A DNA stretch of 46,727 bases, taken from the NCBI RefSeq assembly GCF_001440035.1, contig NZ_LJYG01000002.1, positions 70,661 to 117,387 of the forward strand. Direction: 5' to 3'. This document shows positions 10,067 through 20,949 of the stretch, piece after piece (the stretch's first letter is position 1; each line of letters begins with the position of its first letter). The notes beneath the pieces were generated by a model. That model saw only the letters and a program-made list of their open reading frames with translations. It had not been told where the DNA came from and made no database searches. The position numbers and the translations under genes are program-made. Source of the stretch: Bradyrhizobium manausense. Lineage in GTDB: Bacteria > Pseudomonadota > Alphaproteobacteria > Rhizobiales > Xanthobacteraceae.

Positions 10067-11296
10067 TCACCGAGCCACGGGCGGAACGTAGTGTTCGAGC
10101 TCAGGGTCCGGGAAATGCACGGTCTGTCCGAGTTCAGCAGAGCGATAGAGCCCCATGAGCATTTCCATTACTCCGACTCCGTCATCGAAGGTCTCGGCAG
10201 GGCTCGTACCAAGCCTGAATGCTTCGACCATATGACGGTTTTCGTCTGTGTAACCATAGATACCGGCTTCGTCCTCGACCACGGGCATCAAGCCTTGTTC
10301 GGCATTCTGCTTCTCGACGAGATCCTCGCCTTCGGACCCGGTGAGCGTGCGCGAAAGAAAGACCTTGAGCCCAGTTGAAAGCGACGAGAACTCCATCGAA
10401 TATTCGGGGCCGAGCAGCTCGAGCTGGATACGCAGCCCGGCGCCAACGTAAGCCCACGAGGTCGTCGCCTCGATCATCAATTGGTGTCCGTCCGCATCTT
10501 CCATCGTAAGGATGCCGCGCGCGAAATCCTCGACGGGACGCTTTGCAAAATCGATTCCCATTCGTTTCTTGAGGTCGGCGGCATAATGGGGCCGTGTCCA
10601 TTTTAGGTTGGCCGTAGTGGCGCTGGCGCTGACCAGCCGCAGGGATTGGCGGTTCGCACCGGGCGCAGTCAGCATGAAGCGTGCGACCTCGACCGAATGA
10701 CACATCATGTCGGAAAGAACTCCGCCACCCTGCTTGTCGCCCTGCCAGAACCATGGCTCGTGCGGTCCCGAATGCTCCTCCGCCGCGCGAGCAAGATAAG
10801 GGCGGCCGCTCCCAGGGACGGCCCGTCGCCAAATGATGTCCTTGCCACGAATCACCGCAGTCGAAAATATCTGGTTCTCCAGATAGCCATGGAGCAGGCC
10901 TGCATCTTCGGCAAGCCTGCGCATTTCCCGCGCCTCCGCAAGCGTGCGGGCCAACGGCTTTTCACATGCGACGGCGCGCAATGGGGCTCCAGCCTTGGTC
11001 ACCCGGTGAATCTCACGCATGATGTTGAGACGCGTGTCGTTCGGTGTCAGCAGCCAGAGCGCATCGACCTCGCCGGAAATGGCCATCGCTTCGATACTGT
11101 CGAACACACGCGCCTGTCCAAGGCCAAGACTGCGCGCCTTGTCGGCGATACGCGCACGCCGCTGCGCGGAGCGGCTGTACACGCCGCCGACGCTGACATT
11201 GCGCACGCCGAGCATGGACTGCAGATGGAATGCGGCGATAAAGCCGCTGCCAATGAGCCCGACACGCAGTATCGGAAGTTCGGTGAGCTTCTGCAT
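10067..11296 (-). CDS. Gfo/Idh/MocA family oxidoreductase
   Basis: A 409-aa protein. The N-terminal Rossmann fold is LRVGLIGSGFIAAFH, and ACEKPLART is the family EKP motif at about residue 113. The C-terminal part carries GGGVLSDMMCHSVE, the region with the catalytic Asp/His pair. It starts 1 bp after the stop of the ABC ATPase gene (TGA then ATG) and is the last gene of the ROK-gamma-glutamyltransferase-ATPase operon. Family members act on sugars, inositols and opine-like conjugates; MocA itself is named from rhizopine catabolism. Here it likely oxidises the sugar moiety of the imported compound. It is longer than the 334-aa member at 3095-4099 and clearly a different subfamily. Confidence 0.9.
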   Translation of the reverse strand: MQKLTELPILRVGLIGSGFIAAFHLQSMLGVRNVSVGGVYSRSAQRRARIADKARSLGLGQARVFDSIEAMAISGEVDALWLLTPNDTRLNIMREIHRVTKAGAPLRAVACEKPLARTLAEAREMRRLAEDAGLLHGYLENQIFSTAVIRGKDIIWRRAVPGSGRPYLARAAEEHSGPHEPWFWQGDKQGGGVLSDMMCHSVEVARFMLTAPGANRQSLRLVSASATTANLKWTRPHYAADLKKRMGIDFAKRPVEDFARGILTMEDADGHQLMIEATTSWAYVGAGLRIQLELLGPEYSMEFSSLSTGLKVFLSRTLTGSEGEDLVEKQNAEQGLMPVVEDEAGIYGYTDENRHMVEAFRLGTSPAETFDDGVGVMEMLMGLYRSAELGQTVHFPDPELEHYVPPVAR

Positions 11297-11297
11297 A

Positions 11298-12988
<1,691 letters not shown>

Positions 12989-12992
<4 letters not shown>

Positions 12993-14584
12993 GCCGCCAA
13001 CGCGATGCCGTCCTTGCGATGATCCGATGCTCCAAACATGACGCCCCGTGACACATCGACATGCACGGCCTGGAAACCTCCCAACGGCTCGTCCGCCCGG
13101 ACCACGCGATGGCCGCGACCGGTCAAGTCATCGGCGATCGAGGAGGCTATCGTAGGCTCGAGGGTCAACACGCCGTCGAATGCAAAGCTGCGTGGCGCAT
13201 CCGAGGACTGCTGAATGTCCCAACCGCGGTCGAGCATGCCGCTCAGGATCTGCATATGTCCTGTCGCCTGATACTGTCCACCCATCACGCCAAAGGCCAT
13301 GACCGGTTTGCCGCGCCTGGCCAGCAGGCCCGGAATGATGGTGTGGAATGGACGCTTTCCAGGCGCGACCACATTGGGGTGCCCGTCAATGAGCGAGAAT
13401 CCCGAACCCCGATTCTGAAGCAACACGCCCGAGCGAGGCGCGTAGATGCCACTTCCGAAAGCGAAGAACAGCGAATTGATGAGAGACACCATGTTGCCGT
13501 CGCGATCGGCGACCGCGACATAGGCAGTGTCACGATGAACGGGCATGTCGAAATCCGTCGGCGCGCTCGCACGCTCGCGCCTGATGCGAGAGCGCAATGT
13601 CGCGACTGATCCCTCCGAGAGCAATGCGTCGATATCGAAGGGGCTGAATGAGGGATCCGCAACGAGCGCATCGCGCTGCCGGTAAGCCGCCTTGGTCGCC
13701 TCGGCCAGAAGATGGATGCGCTCTGCCTCGCCGAGCGCTGGATCGGCCATGTCGAAGCCGGAAAGGATTCGCGCGATCAGCAGCGCTGCCACGCCCTGTC
13801 CGTTCGGCGGACATTGCCAGATTTGATGATCCCGGTAGTCGGCACTGATTGGCGTCACGTAGTCCGATCGCGCAGTCGCAAGGTCATCGGCCTCCATGAG
13901 GCCGCCCAGCGCTTTCAAGATCGCGACGATTTCATCGGCGACGGCCCCCTCGTAGAACGCAGCGCGGCCCTCACGTGCAATGCGGCGTAACGTGGCGCCG
14001 AGCGCCGGATGGCTGAGCTTGCCGCCGACAACGGGCGCAGTGCCACCGGGCAGGTACACCGCCACCCCGGTCTGATGCCGTTCGATCCGATGGCCATAGC
14101 GTGCCCAGTCCAGGGCGGCGCGCGGGGTCACGACGAAGCCGTTCTCGGCCGCCTTGATCGCAGGCGCCAAAACTTCGTCCAGGCCCTTTGAACCATAATC
14201 AGCGGAGAGCCGGCACCAGGCATCGACCGCCCCCGGAATTGTAACGGCATGGGGCGAGTCATCCGGGATCGACGTCAATCCGCACCGCCGAAACCAGCCC
14301 GGTTCTGCCTTCGCCGGCGCGCGACCCGAGCCATTTATGGCGACGGGATTGCCTGAAGCGGGAGCATAAATCGCAAAGCAGTCGCCACCGACGCCGGTCA
14401 TGTGCGGATCGATGACACCCTGAAGCGCGATGGCAGCAATCGCGGCGTCGACGGCGTTGCCGCCGCTGCGAAGGATTTCGACCGCAGCCAGCGTGACGGC
14501 GGGGTGAGAGGCTGCGACCATGCCCCGTTCGCCGACCGCCAGCGAGCGTCCTGGCAGCATGAAATCGCGCTGTCCCCAGCTCAT
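12989..14584 (-). CDS. Gamma-glutamyltransferase family protein (YwrD-like proenzyme)
   Basis: About 531 aa from the ATG at 14584, which has a GGAGAAGGG ribosome site. The longer open frame to 14728 runs into the ROK gene and lacks support. Family features are [11 protein letters not shown], the [10 protein letters not shown] block and GSGRAPA. The predicted nucleophile is Thr at about residue 353 in HRDTAYVAV, where autoprocessing would produce the two subunits, followed by [16 protein letters not shown] rather than TTH places it with the YwrD-like branch. No clear export signal is visible, so it probably acts in the cytoplasm on imported substrate, removing a gamma-glutamyl group. It is coupled to the ABC ATPase gene by a 4-bp overlap. 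Confidence 0.9.
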
Positions 14585-14621
14585 GCCCTTCTCCGATCGT
14601 TGGTGTGAAGCCGGTGGATTT

Positions 14622-15830
14622 TCATGCCGCAACATCCGCCGCCACGGCGGGAAGGGCCAGCGGGCCCGCCCCCCTGCCGATGCCGAACAGGGAGCGATGC
14701 ACAAGATCAATCGCGCTACCGACCGCACCGATCAGCGTGGCGCGATTGCCGAGCGCGCTGCGCTCGATCCTAACAGGCTGGCGCATGCATCGCCCGAGAT
14801 ACTCGTCGACCCGCAGCTTCAGTTCGGGGCGCGCGCCGATGCTGCCGCCCATGATGATGATCTCTGAATCGAGGACGCTGTGCACGGCCAGAATCGCACT
14901 CGCAAGGATCCGGCTGACTTCGTCGATTGCTATTCTTGCCGCCTCATCGCTATCCAGCCGATCGAAGACATCACGCACCGTGCTGCCAGAAATTCCACCA
15001 AGTGCGAGATAGCGCTCGACAATCCCCACGCTGCCGACGGCGGTTTCCAGCGTCCCCAAACGAAGACCGCGCGTATCGTAGGGATCGCCGCCAAGTGGCA
15101 AATAGGCGATCTCACCGGCTGCGCCACGCGCGCCGCGCACGAGATAGCCGTCCGAAAAGATGCCCATGCCGATACCGGTGCCGACAGCGATAAAGGCGAA
15201 GCTGCGGGCCTTGCGGCTGTTGCCTCGCCAGTGCTCGCCGATCGCGGCAAGATTGACGTCGTTCTCGATCGCGACCTCGATCCCGAGGCGCTCGCGCAGT
15301 TCGGCCCGCACATCCAGACTATCCAATCCGGGAATGTTGGGCGCGATGACGATGCTGCCCGACGCCGGATCGATGATACCAGGGCTTCCCATCACGCCGC
15401 CGCGCAGACGTTGGACTGGTACAGACGCTTGCAGAAGCAAAGCCTCCTGCATGCGTCCGATCTGAGCGACCACGGCAGCACCACCGTCGCCGGTTGTCGG
15501 CTCGATGCTCTCGGCGACGATCTCCCCCTGCAAATCGGCAAGCGCGACGTGCAGTTTCGTGCCGCCCAGATCGACGCCCAGCACGAAAGCTGCGTCCGGC
15601 CGCAACGCATAGGTGACCGCGCTCCTGCCCACGCTGCCCTGGATTTGTCCGTCCTCACGGACCCAGCCGTCGCGTTCGAGGTCGCGCATAACTTCGGAAA
15701 TCGTCTGCTTGGACAGGCCCGTGCTGCGAGCGAGTTCGGCGCGCGAGACCGCTCGATCACGCAACAGGCGCTCGACAACGAGCCGCACGGATTGCTGCCG
15801 CGCGATGGGCGACGTGGGGGCGTCTGGCAT
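14622..15830 (-). CDS. ROK family transcriptional regulator
   Basis: A 402-aa NagC/XylR-type regulator. An N-terminal winged helix-turn-helix (RAELARSTGLSKQTISEVMRDL, about residues 33-54) is followed by a ROK sugar-kinase-like domain with VDLGGTKLH (phosphate loop) and the catalytic-type Asp in ENDVN. The usual zinc motif (CxCGxxGCxE) and the histidine of EIGH are missing: the sequence reads GEIAYLPLGGDPYD and contains no cysteines there. It therefore senses its ligand without the structural zinc seen in NagC and Mlc. It is the first gene of the leftward operon and diverges from the ABC binding-protein gene, so it likely controls both arms. ROK regulators usually respond to sugars, which is a clue to the substrate. 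Confidence 0.92.
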   Translation of the reverse strand: MPDAPTSPIARQQSVRLVVERLLRDRAVSRAELARSTGLSKQTISEVMRDLERDGWVREDGQIQGSVGRSAVTYALRPDAAFVLGVDLGGTKLHVALADLQGEIVAESIEPTTGDGGAAVVAQIGRMQEALLLQASVPVQRLRGGVMGSPGIIDPASGSIVIAPNIPGLDSLDVRAELRERLGIEVAIENDVNLAAIGEHWRGNSRKARSFAFIAVGTGIGMGIFSDGYLVRGARGAAGEIAYLPLGGDPYDTRGLRLGTLETAVGSVGIVERYLALGGISGSTVRDVFDRLDSDEAARIAIDEVSRILASAILAVHSVLDSEIIIMGGSIGARPELKLRVDEYLGRCMRQPVRIERSALGNRATLIGAVGSAIDLVHRSLFGIGRGAGPLALPAVAADVAA

Positions 15831-15868
15831 GAAGGCTCAATCCATTTCGTCAGGCCACCGAACTAATG

Positions 15869-15958
15869 CTGACTTATGTCAGTCGTCAAGGGGCGCGACG
15901 CGACGTCGTTTTGCTCAACAACGGTATTATAATATATCTAACTTCTACGCCATAAGTC
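15869..15958. promoter_or_regulatory. Candidate ROK operator sites and divergent promoter
   Basis: The palindrome CTGACTTATGTCAG (15869-15882) contains GACTTATG, whose exact inverse CATAAGTC recurs at 15951-15958. Between them lies an AT-rich block with TATAAT at 15928-15933, about 125 bp upstream of the binding-protein ATG. The paired sites in a divergent promoter suggest binding by the ROK regulator at 14622-15830. Spacing and base identity are visible; the protein-DNA link is inference. Confidence 0.45.
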
Positions 15959-16056
15959 GATTTGTTCTAGACGTTTACAAATTTGATAGGGCGTGCTTGT
16001 CTTGCCCCTCGACGGCGGAGCCTTGGCAGAGAAGCCCCGGGAAGAAAGGAATTCGC

Positions 16057-17568
16057 ATGAAGCGGATCGGCACAGCATTGGCGGCAATTCTGATGATCGG
16101 ATCCGGCCTTGTGTCGGCCAGTGCGGCAACACTGCGGGTCGGCATTCAGGACGATCCCGATGCGCTCGACCCCGCACTCAGCGGTACCTATACCGGCCGG
16201 TTCGTGTTTGCGGCACTGTGCGACAAGCTTGTCGATATCTCCCCCGACCTCAAGATCGTGCCACAGCTGGCAGAGGCCTGGGATTGGGCCGCGGACGGCA
16301 AGTCGGTCACCTTTACCCTGCGCAAGAACGTCACGTTCCACGACGGCACCGCGTTTGATGCGGCGGCGGTCAAGTTCAATATCGAACGCATGAAAACGAT
16401 GCCGGATTCGAAGCGCAAGGCCGAACTCGCGCCGATCGTGAGCGTCGAAGCCCTCGCGGCGGACAAGGTGAAGTTCAACCTGTCTGAACCGTTCGTGCCG
16501 CTGCTTGCCAATCTCAGCGATCGCGCGGGCATGATGGTATCGCCGAAGGCCGCCACGGAGAAAGCCGGCGACTTTGCAGCTGCACCGGTCTGTGCTGGTC
16601 CCTATCAATTTGTCGAGCGCAAGTCACGCGACCTCATTCGCCTCAAGAAGTACCCGGGCTACTGGAACGCCGGGACCGTCGGCTACGACGAGGTCGTCTA
16701 CTATTACGTGCCCGACTCGACTGTGCGCTTGTCCCGCGTACGTGCGGGCGATCTCGAACTCGCGGAACGCGTAGCGCCCACCGATCTCAAGACCGTGCGC
16801 GACGACCCCAACCTCACGCTCCATTCCGGCCAGGGACTTGCGGTCTCGCATTTGATGTTCAATGTCGGCGCAGGCGCGAAAGCCGATACGCCACTCGGCA
16901 AGAACGCGGCGCTGCGGCAGGCGTTTGAACTCGCGATCGATCGCAATGTCATCAATCGCGTTGCCTTCAACGGCGAGTTCCTGGCGGACAACCAGATGAT
17001 TCCGCCGTCGTCTCCGTTCTACGATTCGGCTCACAAGGCACCGACCCGCGACGTTGCCAAAGCCAAGGCGCTGATTGCAGCAGCGGGAATGACTCGTGTC
17101 CCGGTCGAACTTTCGTACGAAAACTCAGCCGGCGACGCCCGGGTTGCACAGATCATCCAGTCGATGGCGGCCGAGGCCGGCTTCGACGTGAAGCTGCTGC
17201 CGATGGAAACGACCACTGCCATCGAGCGGTATCTGAACGGCAATTTCGAAGCCTATATCGGCAACTGGAGCGGCCGTGCCGATCCGGACCCCACACTGGT
17301 TGCATTCTTCAGTTGCGCAGGTTCCCAGAACGTCAACAAATATTGCAACAAGGATCTCGATGCGATCCTGACTCAGGCGCGCGGCGAGGCCGACGAAGCC
17401 AAGCGCAAGGCCCTCTACGCGAAAGCGACCGATACTTACCTGACCGCGCTCTCGTCGATTCCGCTCTATCACCCCAACTGGTTCTTTGCCGCTCGCAAAT
17501 CCGTCGGCGGCATCGTTATGGTGCCGGACGGGCTGCTACGCCTCGTGGGTGTCAAACCAGCGAATTGA
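16057..17568 (+). CDS. ABC transporter substrate-binding protein, family 5 (peptide/opine type)
   Basis: A 503-aa periplasmic binding protein of the DppA/OppA/GsiB class. It has a clear signal peptide (MKRIGTALAAILMIGSGLVSASA, cleavage before ATLRVGIQ). The family-5 hallmarks are ALDPALSGTYTGRFVFAALCDKLV, LAEAWDWAADGKSVTFTLRKNVTFHDG and GPYQFVER. The ATG at 16057 follows AAGGA; the frame is open further upstream but without start signals. It heads the rightward arm opposite the ROK gene and is followed by two permease genes. Family 5 proteins bind peptides, glutathione, opines or other mid-sized conjugates. With gamma-glutamyltransferase and Gfo/Idh/MocA in the cluster, a gamma-glutamyl or sugar-amino-acid conjugate is a reasonable guess. 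Confidence 0.92.
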   Translation: MKRIGTALAAILMIGSGLVSASAATLRVGIQDDPDALDPALSGTYTGRFVFAALCDKLVDISPDLKIVPQLAEAWDWAADGKSVTFTLRKNVTFHDGTAFDAAAVKFNIERMKTMPDSKRKAELAPIVSVEALAADKVKFNLSEPFVPLLANLSDRAGMMVSPKAATEKAGDFAAAPVCAGPYQFVERKSRDLIRLKKYPGYWNAGTVGYDEVVYYYVPDSTVRLSRVRAGDLELAERVAPTDLKTVRDDPNLTLHSGQGLAVSHLMFNVGAGAKADTPLGKNAALRQAFELAIDRNVINRVAFNGEFLADNQMIPPSSPFYDSAHKAPTRDVAKAKALIAAAGMTRVPVELSYENSAGDARVAQIIQSMAAEAGFDVKLLPMETTTAIERYLNGNFEAYIGNWSGRADPDPTLVAFFSCAGSQNVNKYCNKDLDAILTQARGEADEAKRKALYAKATDTYLTALSSIPLYHPNWFFAARKSVGGIVMVPDGLLRLVGVKPAN

Positions 17569-17614
17569 GGCGCAACGTGTCGCGCTCTCCTCAGGTGAGG
17601 ACCCGTCTGTTGCA

Positions 17615-18556
17615 ATGAAGACCCTGCTTCTGCGCCGTCTTGCCGTCCTGCTCCCGACCCTGTTGCTGGTGTCGATGATGGTGTTCGGTCTGCAGAAGCT
17701 GCTGCCCGGGGATCCGGCGCTGGCTCTCGCCGGCGAGGAGCGCAATCCCGAGGTCATCGAGTATCTTCGGCAGAAATATCGCTTCAATGAGCCGATTCCG
17801 GTGCAATACGGCATCTGGCTCAAGGCCCTGGTGCATGGTGATTTCGGCACCTCGGTCCGCACCAGGCTGCCGATCGGCACCATGCTGGCAGAAAAACTTC
17901 CGGTGACGATTGAGCTCGCGAGCCTATCGATGCTGGTCGCGCTGCTTGTAGGGTTGCCGATCGGAATCCTCGCGGCCCTGGGGCGTGGGACACCACTCGA
18001 CTATGGTGCAAGTCTTTTCGGACTTGCTGGACTTTCCATTCCGCATTTCTGGCTGGGGATCATGTTGATCCTTCTGTTTTCAGTGAACCTCGGCTGGCTG
18101 CCGGCCGGTGGCTTCGTGCCGCCAACTGAAAGTATCGGCCGCAACCTGATCTCCATGCTGATGCCTGCTTTGGTGCTGGGCACCGGCACAGCTGCGATCA
18201 TGATGCGCCATGTCCGCGGTGCGATGATTGAGGCGATGAAGCAGGACTATGTCCGCACCGCCCGCGCCAAGGGCGTCCGCGAGCGTTCCATCGTGCTGCG
18301 CCATGCGCTGCCGAATGCGCTCATCCCGGTGGTCACGTTGGGCACATTGCAATTCGGCGAATTACTGGCGGGCGCGGTGTTGACCGAACAGGTCTTCTCG
18401 ATTCCGGGCTTCGGCAAGATGGTCGTCGATGGCGTGTTCAGCCGCGACTATGCCGTGGTTCAGGCAGTCGTGCTCTGCACCGCGGCAATCTTTCTGCTGA
18501 TGAGCCTGATTGCGGACATCGCCTATGTGCTGCTCAATCCCAGGCTCAGGACATGA
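17615..18556 (+). CDS. ABC transporter permease, DppB/GsiC type
   Basis: A 313-aa inner-membrane permease with about six membrane spans, beginning MKTLLLRRLAVLLPTLLLVSM. The oligopeptide-permease hallmarks are FGLQKLLPGDPA near the N-terminus, GDFGTSV, and the EAA loop (DYVRTARAKGVRERSIVLRHALPNALIP) that contacts the ATPase. The ATG at 17615 is chosen because upstream codons of the open frame overlap the binding-protein gene. AGGTGAGG lies about 14 bp upstream, slightly far. The stop overlaps the next start as ATGA. It forms the channel together with the following gene. Confidence 0.92.
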   Translation: MKTLLLRRLAVLLPTLLLVSMMVFGLQKLLPGDPALALAGEERNPEVIEYLRQKYRFNEPIPVQYGIWLKALVHGDFGTSVRTRLPIGTMLAEKLPVTIELASLSMLVALLVGLPIGILAALGRGTPLDYGASLFGLAGLSIPHFWLGIMLILLFSVNLGWLPAGGFVPPTESIGRNLISMLMPALVLGTGTAAIMMRHVRGAMIEAMKQDYVRTARAKGVRERSIVLRHALPNALIPVVTLGTLQFGELLAGAVLTEQVFSIPGFGKMVVDGVFSRDYAVVQAVVLCTAAIFLLMSLIADIAYVLLNPRLRT

Positions 18557-19425
18557 GCACCATCGAGGCCACGCCGGTGCCCGCTCCGATGCGCGCAGGC
18601 AGGCGCTCCGAAATTCGTCGCCTGTTGCGCGAGCCGTCCGCCGTGATAGGCGGCACCATCATCATGTTCTTCGTGGTGCTGGCGGTGTTCGCGCCATGGA
18701 TAGGGCCTTATGATCCGAATACGCCGGATTGGATGGCAATTCGTGCTGCGCCCAATGCAGCGCATTGGTTTGGCACGGACGATCTCGGCCGCGATGTGCT
18801 GTCTCGGGTCATCTTCGGAACACAAGCATCGCTCGCGGCGGGCCTGGTGTCCGTGACTGTTGCGGTGCTGATCGGCCTACCGTTCGGTCTTATTGCTGGC
18901 TATTTCGGTGGGGCCGCCGACATGGTGATCTCTCGTGTTGCGGATGCTCTCCTCGCCTGCCCCTTTCTCGTCCTCGCGATTGCGCTGGCCGCATTCCTGG
19001 GTCCCAGCCTCCAGAATGCGATGATCGCGATCGGCATCTCCGCGATTCCAGTCTTCGTCCGCGTTTCACGCGCCGAGACATTGGTTGTCCGCACCGAGGA
19101 TTACATCGCTGCAGCGCGCGCTCAGGGGCTGGGTCATTTCGCCATTCTGACGGGGCAGGTCCTGCCGAACGTGCTTGCACCGACCATCGTGCAGGCGACG
19201 CTCACGATGGCCATCGCAGTTTTGGCCGAGGCGAGCCTAGCCTTTCTTGGACTAGGTCAATTGCCTCCTGCTCCCTCCTGGGGAGCCATGCTGGATGTTG
19301 CTAGACAGTTCCTCAGCGAGGCGCCCTGGATGGCATTCTGGCCCGGTCTCGCGATCATCGCGCTCGTGGTCGGCTTCAACTTGATCGGCGATGGTCTCAA
19401 CAGTGCGCTGAATCCCAGGCAATAG
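18553..19425 (+). CDS. ABC transporter permease, DppC/GsiD type
   Basis: A 290-aa partner permease. The N-terminal cytoplasmic stretch and first span (AVIGGTIIMFFVVLAVFAPWIGPYDP) are followed by HWFGTDDLGRDVLSRVIFGTQ, the DppC-type signature. The EAA loop reads EDYIAAARAQGLGHFAILTGQVLPNVLAP. It overlaps the upstream permease gene by 4 bp. It ends the rightward arm and converges on the aldo/keto reductase gene with only 52 bp between the stops; no clear intrinsic terminator is seen there. Confidence 0.93.
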   Translation: MSTIEATPVPAPMRAGRRSEIRRLLREPSAVIGGTIIMFFVVLAVFAPWIGPYDPNTPDWMAIRAAPNAAHWFGTDDLGRDVLSRVIFGTQASLAAGLVSVTVAVLIGLPFGLIAGYFGGAADMVISRVADALLACPFLVLAIALAAFLGPSLQNAMIAIGISAIPVFVRVSRAETLVVRTEDYIAAARAQGLGHFAILTGQVLPNVLAPTIVQATLTMAIAVLAEASLAFLGLGQLPPAPSWGAMLDVARQFLSEAPWMAFWPGLAIIALVVGFNLIGDGLNSALNPRQ

Positions 19426-19477
19426 ATCCAAATATATATAGGCGAGTTCCCGAGCCGCCTCTCTCAGGTCGCCCGCT

Positions 19478-20503
19478 CTATCCCGGAACGGGCGCTTCTG
19501 CGTCCAGCAAGCGGGCCGCCTTGAGATCGCCCCAGAGTGCGGTTGGCACTGAGGCGGTCAGCGCAGCTACATTGCGCTCGACCTCCTGTGCATCATGCGC
19601 CCCGAGCACCACGCTCGCGACAGCCGGATGACCAAGGGCGAAATGTAGAGCGGCCGTCGGCAACGGCACCCCATGAGCCGTGCAGATACGCTGGATTTCA
19701 ACGACCTTCGCAAGAATGTGCGGCGGCGCATCCTGATAATTGTACTTGGCGCCCTTGGTGGCGCCCGTCGCCAAAATTCCCGAATTGAACACTCCGCCGA
19801 GCAGCACCGCGATGCCCTGCTTTAGCGCCAGCGGCATGAACTCCTCGAGTGCGGGCTGCTCGAGCAGCGAATAGCGTCCGGCGAGCAGCATCACCTCGAA
19901 GGACCCGGCTTTCGCAAAGCGCACGCACATTTCGGCTTCATTGACACCGATCCCGATGCCCGCGACCACGCCCTCGGAACGAAGCTTGTCGAGCGCCACA
20001 TAGGCCCCGGACATCGCTTCACGAAAGCGGTCTTCGATCGCGTTCTTACCGTGGGTCCACACATCGACATCATGGATCAGCAACAGGTCGATACGGTCGG
20101 TGCCAAGCCGCAACAGCGATTGCTCGACCGAGCGCATGGTGCCGTCGTAGGAATAGTCGACGACGGCGCGGTGCGGCTGTCCGCCGACAAACCCGGACCT
20201 AGTCTCCGGCTGGTGAAAAGGATCCATCCACCGACCGGTCTTGGTGCAAAGCACCACGTCGTTGCGTTGCACACGCCGGAGCGCCGTTCCACAGCGATGT
20301 TCCGACAGGCCATTGCCATAGTGGGGCGATGTATCGAGCAAATTGATGCCGAGCTCGAAGGCGCGGCTTGCCGCAGCAATCGCGGTCTGGTCGTCGAGCT
20401 CAAGAAAGAGGTCGCCCAGTGGCGCGGTCCCGAATCCGAGGATGGAAACTTCAAGTCCGGTCCGGCCAAGAGTGCGATGCGGTAAAGCCGATTGCGAAAC
20501 CAT
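19478..20503 (-). CDS. Aldo/keto reductase (L-fucose/D-threo-aldose dehydrogenase-like)
   Basis: A 341-aa TIM-barrel oxidoreductase. After HRTLGRTGLEVSILGFGTAPLG come NLLDTSPHYGNGLSEH, with the catalytic Asp and Tyr, then CTKTGR (Lys) and IDLLLIHDVD (His). The subfamily with GRYSLLEQPAL and the FNSGIL segment includes aldose 1-dehydrogenases, such as L-fucose and D-arabinose dehydrogenases, and pyridoxal dehydrogenase. The ATG at 20503 (MVSQSALPH) is chosen over an upstream extension with low-complexity basic residues. It is divergent from the LsrB-like sugar operon across a 446-bp spacer, which suggests the sugar imported there as its substrate. Confidence 0.9.
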   Translation of the reverse strand: MVSQSALPHRTLGRTGLEVSILGFGTAPLGDLFLELDDQTAIAAASRAFELGINLLDTSPHYGNGLSEHRCGTALRRVQRNDVVLCTKTGRWMDPFHQPETRSGFVGGQPHRAVVDYSYDGTMRSVEQSLLRLGTDRIDLLLIHDVDVWTHGKNAIEDRFREAMSGAYVALDKLRSEGVVAGIGIGVNEAEMCVRFAKAGSFEVMLLAGRYSLLEQPALEEFMPLALKQGIAVLLGGVFNSGILATGATKGAKYNYQDAPPHILAKVVEIQRICTAHGVPLPTAALHFALGHPAVASVVLGAHDAQEVERNVAALTASVPTALWGDLKAARLLDAEAPVPG

Positions 20504-20949
20504 GATGGATTGCTGCCTTCTCCGCGGTCTCAATGACGCGCTGGTCCCGTAAGTGGTGATGCGCAGCCTATGTATTTGCCGCGACGTGTCAACGCGGAGG
20601 ATTAGCCCGCTGCGCAAAGCGGCTCAGCCGGCACGATCGTTGTTCAAATAATGTCGTAAACGACCTTGCGGCCGCGACTTATAGCAAAGAGGAGGAATGA
20701 TGCCTCTAGGCCACGCATGATCCGCACCTTGCCCGCGTCTCGAAGGCAATATCAGGTACCGCACTGCGATGGTGGCTGCGAACATGTCACTTGCTTGACA
20801 CGCTCTGGAGCGCTGGTTTCTAATCTCCCTCAAGGTCCTGCGGCTGGACTGGCAGAACTTTCTGTCAGGCAAGCAATAACAGCAGGCTCGACTGCTTCCC
20901 CCCGGCGAGGGCCAGGGTGTGGAATCAGATAATTTCCTGGGAGGGAACA
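20504..20949. promoter_or_regulatory. Divergent intergenic region with candidate sigma-70 promoter for the sugar operon
   Basis: This 446-bp spacer has no supported gene. On the plus strand, TTGACA (20795-20800), a 17-nt spacer and TTCTAA (20818-20823) form a plausible promoter about 126 bp upstream of the binding-protein ATG. No dedicated regulator gene lies in the operon, so control is probably encoded elsewhere. Confidence 0.4.

Noticed and set aside
14585..14728. N-terminal extension of the gamma-glutamyltransferase frame
   Set aside because: It overlaps the C-terminus of the ROK gene, has Arg/Pro-rich shadow composition, and the ATG at 14584 has a good ribosome site and family-typical start.
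15613..16056. N-terminal extension of the family-5 binding protein frame
   Set aside because: It runs antisense through the ROK gene and the promoter region. The signal peptide begins exactly at the ATG at 16057.
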